Part shown: positions 14,625-19,909 of the stretch, piece by piece | How the letters are laid out: the number at the start of each line of letters is the position of its first letter | Position numbering within the stretch: the first letter of the stretch is position 1 | Assembly: GCA_038064955.1 (NCBI GenBank) | Contig: JBBTRY010000014.1 | Location: forward strand, 1 to 24,916 | Direction of reading: 5' to 3' | DNA from: JBBTQX01 sp038064955 | Lineage (GTDB): Bacteria > Patescibacteriota > Minisyncoccia > UBA6257 > GWB1-50-10 | Length of the DNA: 24,916 nt | Notes under the pieces: model-generated | The model's database searches: none | What the model was told of the DNA's origin: nothing | Seen by the model: the letters and a program-made list of their open reading frames with translations, nothing else | Made by a program: the position numbers and the translations under genes

Positions 14625-15100
14625 TTCCCATTTCCATTCCCAATCAGGAAATATCCGCCGGCGTCATCATCTACCGCCGGACGAGCGAGGGGCCGAAGTT
14701 CCTCATTCTCTATAACGGCGGGCCTTATTGGAATTTCCCGAAAGGGAAGCTCACGGACGGTGAGCGGAGCTTCAGGGCGGCGCTTCGGGAGGTTTGGGAG
14801 GAGACGGGTTTAAGCTTCCGCGATCTCAAATTCTCCGACCGCTTCAAAGTGGAGGATAAATTCACCTATTTCCGGAATAAGCAGAAGATTTTTAAAACCG
14901 TCACTTATTATCTGGCCGAAACCGCCAATCCCTACGTCCGGTTGGAGATTAAGCCCGAAAACGTTCCGGGCGAGAAGCATCAGGGTTACGGCTGGTTTCT
15001 TTTCCGGGATGCGATGCGGATACTGAAGGCGCCGAATTTGAAGAATAGCCTGAAGAAAGCCTACGGGCTCGTAATGCCGAGAAAAATAAAAACCCCTTAG
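14621..15100 (+). CDS. Nudix hydrolase
   Basis: A 159-residue protein with a complete Nudix box GKLTDGE...REVWEETGL (Gly42, Glu48, Arg56-Glu57, Glu60-Glu61, Gly63), matching Gx5Ex7REUxEExGU. The preceding GPYWNFPKG is also typical. Family role: hydrolysis of nucleoside diphosphates linked to another moiety, such as Ap4A, ADP-ribose, NADH or oxidised dNTPs. The substrate is not deducible. The start overlaps the Clp stop (ATGA) and the stop lies in the loop of the terminator, so it is the last gene of this operon. Confidence 0.88.
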   Translation: MIPISIPNQEISAGVIIYRRTSEGPKFLILYNGGPYWNFPKGKLTDGERSFRAALREVWEETGLSFRDLKFSDRFKVEDKFTYFRNKQKIFKTVTYYLAETANPYVRLEIKPENVPGEKHQGYGWFLFRDAMRILKAPNLKNSLKKAYGLVMPRKIKTP

Positions 15101-15113
15101 CGGGGGTTTTTAT
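15088..15113. terminator. Bidirectional terminator between Nudix gene and rplT
   Basis: AAAAACCCC and GGGGTTTTT pair across a six-base loop (TTAGCG). T-runs follow on the plus strand, and the A-run gives T on the minus strand, so it can serve both convergent transcripts. Confidence 0.8.
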
Positions 15114-15120
15114 TTCTGTT

Positions 15121-15465
15121 TTATTTTACAGCTTCCACTATCTTTTTGAAGACTTCCGGATGGTTCTGGGCCAGGTCCGCGAGAATTTTTCTGTCCAATT
15201 TAATATCTTTCTTCTTCAAGGCATTTATGAACTGGCTGTATTTTATTCCGTGCTCCTTGGCCGCGGCGCCCAACTGGACTTGCCAGAGCCGGCGGTAGTC
15301 GCGCTTCTTTTCTTTACGGCCCTTGAACATCCGCGAGAGTCCGTGGAGCAAAGCCTCCTTGGCCGCCCGTTCTTTGGATTTGCGGCCCCAGCGATAGCCC
15401 TTCGTGAGCTTCAGTATCTTTTTTCTTTTTTTATGGGCGACGGTGCCCCGTTTTACCCTAGGCAT
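15121..15465 (-). CDS. rplT: 50S ribosomal protein L20
   Basis: A 114-residue protein with the typical MPRVKRGTVAHKKRKKILKL start, the long basic helix (GRRSK-like GRKSKERAAKEA), YRRLWQVQLGAAAKEHGI and a C-terminal globular end (LDRKILADLAQNHPEVFKKI). The length is normal. L20 binds 23S rRNA early in 50S assembly and in several bacteria represses its own operon by binding the infC leader. It is the last gene of infC-rpmI-rplT, nine bases after rpmI, and ends near the shared terminator. Confidence 0.97.
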   Translation of the reverse strand: MPRVKRGTVAHKKRKKILKLTKGYRWGRKSKERAAKEALLHGLSRMFKGRKEKKRDYRRLWQVQLGAAAKEHGIKYSQFINALKKKDIKLDRKILADLAQNHPEVFKKIVEAVK

Positions 15466-15474
15466 GTTTTTGGA

Positions 15475-15645
15475 TTAAAAATATCTTTTTATTTTTTTTG
15501 AAGTGATGGCCAGCTGGCGCTCGTTCTTCTTCCGTTTCATTTGGGAAGTGCTCTTGTTGGCGCGGGAGTGGCCGAGCGTGGTTGAGCGGCGCAGGATTTT
15601 GCCCGATTTTTTCACTTTGATTCTTTTGGATACGCTTTTTTGCAT
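15475..15645 (-). CDS. rpmI: 50S ribosomal protein L35
   Basis: A 56-residue basic protein (starts MQKSVSKRIKVKKSGKI, then LRRSTTLGHSRANKST and KRKKNERQL). The K.K..SGKI.RR...H..A.KS..QKR pattern and the position between infC and rplT identify L35. It is slightly shorter than the usual 64 residues and the C-terminus ends at KRYF. The ATG lies three bases downstream of the infC stop. It is a structural component of the large ribosomal subunit. Confidence 0.93.
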   Translation of the reverse strand: MQKSVSKRIKVKKSGKILRRSTTLGHSRANKSTSQMKRKKNERQLAITSKKIKRYF

Positions 15646-15648
15646 GAT

Positions 15649-16149
15649 CTATTTTTTCGCTATCTGAGCGACGAAACCCCGGCCGCCCTGTCTCGGGCCC
15701 ATCGTTATCTCATGGGGAACGGAAATCATAGTAAGGAATTCCCGCATTTTCTGCAAGGCCCATTCCTTATTTCCTTTTTCCCGGCCCCGGAGAAAAATAC
15801 CCACTTCTACTTTATGTCCCTCTTTCAAAAATTCATCTGCCTGTTTCGCCCGGATCTGGAGGTCATTCAGGGCCGCCCGAGGACTGATGCGTACCTGCTT
15901 CAGTTCCTTCTGTTTCTGGGCCTGTTTCTGTTTTCTTTCCTCTTTGCCCTGATAATAGCGGAATTTGTCGAAGCTCATTATCCGCGCGACGGGCGGCTTG
16001 GCCATAGGGGCGATTTCAATGAGATCGAGAGTCTTTTTTTGGGCCAGAGCGAGCGCGTCTTCTTTGCTCATTACGCCGAGGTTCTCGCCGGCCTCGTCTA
16101 TTACCCGGAGTTCCTTGGCGATTATTTGATTGTTGATTCTGTTTTGGAT
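15649..16149 (-). CDS. infC: Translation initiation factor IF-3, apparent ATC start codon
   Basis: The conserved IF-3 sequence begins at RINNQIIAKELRVIDEAG and runs through VARIMSFDKFRYYQGKE to the C-terminal FLRGREKGNKEWALQKM and MGPRQGGRGF. IF-3 binds the 30S subunit, discriminates start codons and prevents subunit joining. No ATG, GTG or TTG occurs in frame near the expected N-terminus; the first internal ATG is at GVMSKED, inside the conserved domain. The only close candidate is ATC at 16149-16147, and it is preceded by TATCAT with exactly six intervening bases, the leaderless geometry used elsewhere here. The product is then 166 residues, a normal length. Non-AUG starts of infC are established (AUU in E. 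coli) and support autoregulation. The alternative start, an ATG at 16254 inside foldback element B, would add an unlikely hydrophobic 35-residue extension. Confidence 0.9.
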   Translation of the reverse strand: MQNRINNQIIAKELRVIDEAGENLGVMSKEDALALAQKKTLDLIEIAPMAKPPVARIMSFDKFRYYQGKEERKQKQAQKQKELKQVRISPRAALNDLQIRAKQADEFLKEGHKVEVGIFLRGREKGNKEWALQKMREFLTMISVPHEITMGPRQGGRGFVAQIAKK

Positions 16150-16155
16150 ATTCGA

Positions 16156-16161
16156 ATGATA
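16156..16161 (-). promoter_or_regulatory. Putative -10 element, leaderless ATC start of infC
   Basis: On the minus strand, TATCAT is followed by six bases (TCGAAT) and then ATC. A second candidate -10, TATAAT, lies at 16192-16187 and would give a leader of about 30 nt. Confidence 0.4.
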
Positions 16162-16194
16162 GCAGGGAAGAAAGAGAAATTCAATTATTATAAA

Positions 16195-16277
16195 GAAACC
16201 AGGGTGTACCGGAAAAAGTGTGCGCTCCGGGGCGCTAGCCCAAGTCTTACCCACTTTTTCCGGTACACCCTAGTTTC
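16195..16277. repeat. Foldback element B: 26-bp inverted repeat in the infC upstream region
   Basis: The arms 16195-16220 and 16252-16277 match at 25 of 26 positions, with a 31-base loop. The core words GGAAAAAGTGTGCG, CTCCGG, CCCAAGTCTTA and CCCACTTTTTCC are shared with element A (11556-11739), but the outer arms differ from those of A. The element sits between the putative infC promoter(s) and an upstream terminator hairpin. Confidence 0.8.
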
Positions 16278-16323
16278 TTAGGAGGAGAAGACAAAGAATT
16301 TATCTTTCGATAAATATTTTTGG

Positions 16324-16356
16324 AAAAAAAATAACCTCTTACATAGCAAGAGGTTA
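16324..16356 (-). terminator. Intrinsic terminator upstream of infC (minus strand)
   Basis: On the minus strand, TAACCTCTT / AAGAGGTTA (9 bp) encloses a 7-base loop and is followed by a run of eight T. An alternative stem (AGGTT/AACCT, 16351-16355 with 16365-16369) would use part of the same sequence, as in attenuators. Confidence 0.75.
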
Positions 16357-16442
16357 AAATACAAAACCTGTGATTAGAATTCTCTAATCTGATTTCGGGT
16401 TTTTGGGCCCGATTAAACTATTATTCGCAGTGCCAAACTACT
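16324..16442 (-). ncRNA. Candidate small RNA or attenuated leader upstream of infC
   Basis: A TGC-TATACT extended -10 at 16457-16449 predicts transcription from about 16442 on the minus strand to the terminator ending near 16324, about 118 nt with no ORF. Within it are the GATTAGA/TCTAATC hairpin (7 bp, about 16373-16390), a CGGG/CCCG hairpin and the terminator stem with a competing alternative pairing. It could be an independent sRNA, or the leader of infC-rpmI-rplT controlled by attenuation. No known RNA family is recognised. Confidence 0.4.
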
Positions 16443-16448
16443 GATATA

Positions 16449-16457
16449 AGTATAGCA
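16449..16457 (-). promoter_or_regulatory. Extended -10 element for the candidate small RNA
   Basis: TGCTATACT on the minus strand, a TGn-extended -10. No good -35 is seen. Confidence 0.35.
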
Positions 16458-16506
16458 TTTCCCGCAACGGGGAATAGGCCGGGCTGGGGATAATTAAATA
16501 ACCCCC

Positions 16507-16908
16507 CTATTCGGTGGTTTTTCCGTCGAAGTGGTCTCTCTCTTCATCCGCTTCCGCTTGAACTTTCGTGATATGGATGATGCCATCTACATGGTTCGGC
16601 GGGGAATAGACCGTATATAGCTTCATCGGCTTGTCCGAAGAAGTGTTGACGATATTGTGCTTCGCGCCGGCCGGAACAATGATAGCCGAGCCGTCCGCAA
16701 TCGCATGCTCTATGCCGTCCAGAATCGCCTTACCCTCGCCTTCCTCGATTCTCAAGAATTGGTCCATCTGATGAATTTCTTCGCCGATTTCCTCGCCGGG
16801 TTTCAGGGCCATCAGGACGAGCTGGTTGTTTTTGGCCGTATACAGAACCTTCCGGAAATTGTTATTCTCTTTCGCCAACTTCTCGATATTTTCCACATAG
16901 CCTTTCAT
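16507..16908 (-). CDS. Cupin-domain protein
   Basis: A 133-residue protein with one double-stranded beta-helix domain. Motif 1 is around PGEEIGEEIHQMDQFLRIEE and GEGKAIL; motif 2 is VPAGAKHNIVN. The H-Q-M-D-Q-F pattern with a distal His (AKHNIVN) is the typical metal site of small 'mannose-6-phosphate isomerase-like' cupins common in candidate phyla. The C-terminus is acidic (AEADEERDHFDGK). Substrate and reaction are unknown. TAATAT, extended by TGG, lies six bases before the start codon, so it is probably leaderless and transcribed alone. No clear terminator directly follows; the one at 16324-16356 is 150 bases downstream. Confidence 0.85.
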   Translation of the reverse strand: MKGYVENIEKLAKENNNFRKVLYTAKNNQLVLMALKPGEEIGEEIHQMDQFLRIEEGEGKAILDGIEHAIADGSAIIVPAGAKHNIVNTSSDKPMKLYTVYSPPNHVDGIIHITKVQAEADEERDHFDGKTTE

Positions 16909-16914
16909 ATCGTT

Positions 16915-16920
16915 ATATTA
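16915..16920 (-). promoter_or_regulatory. -10 element, leaderless start of cupin gene
   Basis: On the minus strand, TGG-TAATAT is followed by six bases and the ATG at 16908. Confidence 0.4.
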
Positions 16921-16947
16921 CCACAAAACGGCGGGAATTGGCCGCGC

Positions 16948-17217
16948 CTACCTCATCTTCGTTGATAATCCCTTTTGAAACCTGCCTATCAATATTTCTT
17001 TCTTTTCCCTCCGCCATTTCTTGATTTGAACCTCTCGTTTCCTCGCTTCAGATAAGGTTGTATAAAGTTCGTAGAAAACCATTTTGGACTTTGCCTTTCC
17101 TTTCGTGAATTGAGCACCTTGTTCTTTATTGTGATAAATCAACCTATCCCGCAGATTTTCTGTTATGCCAACATACAACTTACTGAAATCGTTCTTGATC
17201 ATGTAAACAAAGTACAT
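16948..17217 (-). CDS. Small GIY-YIG endonuclease-domain protein
   Basis: An 89-residue protein that is only a GIY-YIG domain. Seen: MYFVYMIKND and KLYVGIT (the two-strand GIY/YIG signature as VYM...YVG), the arginine in NLRDRLIYHN, and the glutamate in SEARKREVQIKKWRREKK. Family knowledge: single-domain YhbQ/URI-type proteins have nuclease folds, and their biological role is mostly unclear. They are very abundant in candidate-phyla genomes. The gene starts 6 bases from a perfect TATAAT, and that promoter abuts a set of palindromes at the 3' end of ssrA. Confidence 0.88.
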   Translation of the reverse strand: MYFVYMIKNDFSKLYVGITENLRDRLIYHNKEQGAQFTKGKAKSKMVFYELYTTLSEARKREVQIKKWRREKKEILIGRFQKGLSTKMR

Positions 17218-17223
17218 AAATTA

Positions 17224-17229
17224 ATTATA
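17224..17229 (-). promoter_or_regulatory. -10 element, leaderless start of GIY-YIG gene
   Basis: On the minus strand, TATAAT, six bases, then the ATG at 17217. Confidence 0.55.
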
Positions 17230-17230
17230 T

Positions 17231-17314
17231 GCCCTTCGACAAGCTCAGGGCACTCGACTCGCTGTGGCTTGCCACGAGCGAGCCCCGCTCTTTTGGAGCG
17301 GGGCGAGTCGAGTG
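17231..17314. repeat. Cloverleaf-like palindromic element at the 3' end of ssrA
   Basis: First a GCCCT...AGGGC repeat (17231-17251) of the 'CCTTCGACAAGCTCAGG' type. Then an outer 12-bp stem (17251-17262 with 17303-17314) encloses two hairpins: GTGGC-tt-GCCAC (17264-17275) and GCCCCGCTC / GAGCGGGGC (17282-17304). The last two pairs of the inner and outer stems compete. The outer stem overlaps the last encoded bases of tmRNA. Confidence 0.75.
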
Positions 17315-17626
17315 GAGACGGCGGGAATTGAACCCGCGTACGGAAAGATTCGGCAAGCGTTTCTACAAGTTTAGCCCTTCGGGTAAACCCTCAGGACGGT
17401 TTTGCCTTCCTGTTTTAACGGAAGATACGGAAAGCGGATCTCCTCCGCGAACTCGCGATATGACACCGGAAGTTTCCTAGCGAGTATCAGGGCCGATGCG
17501 GCATTACGCGAAAGCGAATGCCGGCGCTACCGTTTTATTGGCAGTTATCTTGGAAGCCGTTTTAGTGAGCGGCAAGCTCAGCTTGCTGCGTTTGCGTCAT
17601 TCATCCCGTCGAAGCCGATCATCCCC
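17313..17626 (-). ncRNA. ssrA: tmRNA (transfer-messenger RNA)
   Basis: A complete tmRNA of about 314 nt on the minus strand. The 5' end GGGGATGATCGGCTTCGACGGG-type signature begins at 17626. The 3' end holds the T-arm GCGGGTTCAATTCCCGC and the acceptor strand CGTCTCC, which pairs with GGGGATG (two G-U). The discriminator is A and CCA is not encoded. The tag reading frame is at 17542-17504. It rescues stalled ribosomes with SmpB and tags the incomplete proteins. It lies 16 bases downstream of smpB on the same strand, so the two partners are probably co-transcribed. A cloverleaf-like repeat abuts its 3' end. Confidence 0.95.
17504..17542 (-). other. tmRNA proteolysis-tag reading frame (ANKTVAPAFAFA)
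   Basis: GCC resume codon, then AAT AAA ACG GTA GCG CCG GCA TTC GCT TTC GCG and TAA. The stop lies in a GCATT...AATGC stem, as in helix 5 of other tmRNAs. The tag ends in small and aromatic hydrophobic residues, as degradation tags do, but as FAFA rather than the common LAA. Confidence 0.75.
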
Positions 17627-17642
17627 ATATTCTGTTTTCAAT

Positions 17643-18086
17643 CTACTCTCGGACGGCGCGCTGGATTTCCCTATCCACCTCCTTTTTCCTTATTGAATCG
17701 CGCTTATCCGCTTTTTTGAGGGGCTTGCCCAATCCCAACTTCAGTTTGATTAAGCCGCGTTTAGTGTAGACCTCAAGCGGAAGCAGGGTCAAGCCTTTCT
17801 CATGGAGCTTGCCCGTCAGATACTCTATCTCCTTTTTGGTAATCAGAAGTCGCCGGGAGCGGGCCGGGTCGTATTCTTTGGGTGTATTTTTGGGCTGATA
17901 GGGCGGAATGTGCGAATTTAAAAGCCACGCCTCATTGTGGCGGATAACCGCGTAACTGCCCGCAATCTGCATATGGCCGCTTTTGACCGTTTTCACCTCG
18001 AAGCCTTTCAATTCTATGCCGGCCTCAATCTTTTCCTGGATATCGTAGTCAAAACTCGCGCGTTTGTTGAATGCCAAAGATGACAT
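17643..18086 (-). CDS. smpB: SsrA-binding protein SmpB
   Basis: A 147-residue protein of normal length. Seen: an N-KRASFDYDI-type start, EAGIELKGFEVKTVKSG, AWLLNSHIPPYQ, and the basic segment RSRRLLITKKEIEYL then GLTLLPLEVYTKRGLIKLKLGL of the SmpB beta-barrel, followed by a Lys/Arg-rich C-terminal tail that enters the mRNA channel. It binds tmRNA and delivers it to stalled ribosomes. The neighbour downstream is ssrA itself. TAGAAT lies six bases before the ATG, so the start is leaderless. Confidence 0.97.
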   Translation of the reverse strand: MSSLAFNKRASFDYDIQEKIEAGIELKGFEVKTVKSGHMQIAGSYAVIRHNEAWLLNSHIPPYQPKNTPKEYDPARSRRLLITKKEIEYLTGKLHEKGLTLLPLEVYTKRGLIKLKLGLGKPLKKADKRDSIRKKEVDREIQRAVRE

Positions 18087-18092
18087 ACTTAT

Positions 18093-18098
18093 ATTCTA
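18093..18098 (-). promoter_or_regulatory. -10 element, leaderless start of smpB-ssrA
   Basis: On the minus strand, TAGAAT, six bases (ATAAGT), then the ATG at 18086. Confidence 0.5.
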
Positions 18099-18131
18099 GC
18101 GATTTTTCTCCTAAAAAGGTAAATTTAATCT

Positions 18132-19757
18132 ATGAGTATTCGCGATATCATCGCCTCCTATCTCGTTAAAGTCATTCCGAAGGGAACGGCGGTAGATCTG
18201 CGCGTACCGCCTGCCCTCCGAAGCGATAGCGAAGGAGGGGATGAGAATCAGGACGCCCACTATGCAACGAGCGTCGCTTTTAAGCTGGCGAAAGAAAAGA
18301 AGGCAAATCCCCGCGAAGCGGCGGAGGAAATAGTTTTCAAGCTCCTCAAGACCGCCCCGCCGGAATTTTTCGATCGGATCGAAGTAGCCGGCCCAGGCTT
18401 CGTGAATTTCTGGCTAAGCCAAAAGACTCTGAATGGAGAACTTCAAAGAGTAATTAAAGAAAATAAAAAATACGGAGCGAGTAATATTCTGAAGAATAAT
18501 AAAATCCAGCTGGAGTTTATCTCCGCTAATCCGACGGGACCGCTCACGCTTGCGAACGGCCGGGGCGGTTTTCTGGGCGATGTCATTGGAAACGTTCTCA
18601 AGACTTCGGCCGCGAAAGTGGAAAAGGAGTACTACGTGAACGATACCGGCAATCAGGTGCTCACGCTCGGCAAATCCATCCTCGCCACGCGGGGAATAAT
18701 CAAAAATGAGGAAAATTTCTACAAAGGCGGATATGTGGCCGAGTGGGCGAAAAAGAATGCGAAGCTTGCCACGAAAATGAAAAGCAGACCGATGGAATTG
18801 GGCGAGCGAGCGGCTAAAGATTTTTTGAAAACCATAAAGACCGTAATCGGTAAAAAGTCCGGTATAAAATTTGACCGCTATACTTCTGAGAAAAAGATCC
18901 ACCAAATGAAGCTGCCAGAAAAAGCACTCGAGATATTCAAAAAGGGCGGTTGGGTTTACGAAAGCAAAGGGGCGGTATGGCTCAAAACAACCGCTTTCGG
19001 CGACGATAAGGACCGCGTACTTATCACAAGCGAAGGAATTCCGACATACTTCCTCGCCGATGCCGGCCATTATCTCGAGACTAAAAAACGCGGCTTCAGC
19101 GCCAAAATAAACATCCTGGGGCCGGACCATTACGGCTACGTAAAGCGCATTCAGGCTGTCGCCGATATTCTGAAATTCGATAAATCCGAGATAATCATTA
19201 CCCAAATCATCCGGCTGATGCGGGACGGCCAGGAGTTCAAAATGTCCAAGCGGAAAGGGGAGTTCGTGACCTTCGACGATTTGGTGAAGGAGGTGGGGGC
19301 GGACTCGGTTCGCTTCTTCTTCCTGATGATCGCGCCCGAAACTCATATGGATTTCGATATGGGTTTGGCAAAAGAGCGTTCGAATAAAAATCCCGTTTTC
19401 TATCTCCAGTACGCATACGTAAGATGTCAGAGCATCTTACGAAAATCCAAAATCCAAATTTCAAATTCCAAACAAGATCTGAAACTTCTGAACACCGAGG
19501 CGGATGTGAAGCTTATCCGAACTCTCGCCCGATTTCCGGAAATTATCGCCGATACGGCGGAGGATTACCAAGTCCATCGGCTTACCCGCTACGCGCTCGA
19601 CCTCGCCCACGATTTCCATAATTTCTACGAAAAGGAAAGAATAATTGGAGAGGCGAAAGATATCGCCGCCGCCCGATATGTCCTGGTAAAAGCCGCCGCC
19701 ATTGTTTTCGAAAATCTTCTCGATATTCTGGGAATCTCCAAGCCGAAGAAAATGTAG
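18132..19757 (+). CDS. argS: Arginyl-tRNA synthetase with altered HIGH motif
   Basis: A 541-residue class I synthetase that charges tRNA-Arg. Seen: the N-terminal add-on domain (HYATSVAFKLAKE near residue 43), the catalytic entry SANPTGPLTLANGRGG (131-146), YYVNDTGNQV, a KMSKS-type loop EFKMSKRKGEF (KMSK at 370-373), and the helical anticodon-binding domain with VHRLTRYALDLAHDFHNFYE. Odd: where B. subtilis-type enzymes have HLGH, this protein has TLAN (139-142), so both histidines are absent. Two short repeats are inserted in frame: a palindrome at about 18208-18240 in the N-terminal loop, and an A-rich repeat (19442-19472) at the start of the anticodon domain. An AAAAAGGT sequence upstream may be a weak ribosome binding site. 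It is divergent from smpB. Confidence 0.93.
   Translation: MSIRDIIASYLVKVIPKGTAVDLRVPPALRSDSEGGDENQDAHYATSVAFKLAKEKKANPREAAEEIVFKLLKTAPPEFFDRIEVAGPGFVNFWLSQKTLNGELQRVIKENKKYGASNILKNNKIQLEFISANPTGPLTLANGRGGFLGDVIGNVLKTSAAKVEKEYYVNDTGNQVLTLGKSILATRGIIKNEENFYKGGYVAEWAKKNAKLATKMKSRPMELGERAAKDFLKTIKTVIGKKSGIKFDRYTSEKKIHQMKLPEKALEIFKKGGWVYESKGAVWLKTTAFGDDKDRVLITSEGIPTYFLADAGHYLETKKRGFSAKINILGPDHYGYVKRIQAVADILKFDKSEIIITQIIRLMRDGQEFKMSKRKGEFVTFDDLVKEVGADSVRFFFLMIAPETHMDFDMGLAKERSNKNPVFYLQYAYVRCQSILRKSKIQISNSKQDLKLLNTEADVKLIRTLARFPEIIADTAEDYQVHRLTRYALDLAHDFHNFYEKERIIGEAKDIAAARYVLVKAAAIVFENLLDILGISKPKKM
18208..18240. repeat. Palindromic repeat inserted in frame in argS
   Basis: CCCTCCGAAGCGATAGCGAAG followed by GAGGG: outer CCCTCC/GGAGGG arms around an AGCGATAGCG centre. 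It encodes a LRSDSEGGDE-like insert in a loop between two conserved blocks. Confidence 0.45.
19442..19472. repeat. A-rich 31-bp repeat, copy in argS
   Basis: 28 of 31 bases are identical to 22591-22621 in ileS. It is built from AATCCAAA/AATTCCAAA units and is read in frame as KSKIQISNSK. Confidence 0.7.
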
Positions 19758-19763
19758 TTTTTT

Positions 19764-19863
19764 NNNNNNNNNNNNNNNNNNNNNNNNNNNNNNNNNNNNN
19801 NNNNNNNNNNNNNNNNNNNNNNNNNNNNNNNNNNNNNNNNNNNNNNNNNNNNNNNNNNNNNNN
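19764..19863. other. Assembly gap (100 N)
   Basis: Exactly 100 N, the usual placeholder for a gap of unknown length. The left flank ends in GTTTTTT-like TAGTTTTTT and the right flank begins GTTTTTT, so the contigs may overlap at a T-run or a terminator may be missing. Six bases separate the argS stop from the gap. Confidence 0.97.
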
Positions 19864-19909
19864 GTTTTTTTGCCAAAAAGCCTCATTTTCATTAGAATTA
19901 TTAGGTTAA

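Noticed and set aside
16178..16180. ATT six bases after the TATAAT at 16192-16187 as an infC start
   Set aside because: It is out of frame with IF-3.
16150..16254. ATG at 16254 as the infC start, giving a 35-residue hydrophobic extension
   Set aside because: It lies inside foldback element B, the extension is not IF-3-like, and the conserved N-terminus begins right after the ATC at 16149.
16195..16277. Foldback element B as a simple intrinsic terminator
   Set aside because: There is no T-run after either arm, the stem is far longer than a typical terminator, and it shares core words with element A.
18414..19346. 310-codon antisense ORF over argS
   Set aside because: Shadow frame; argS motifs are clear on the plus strand.
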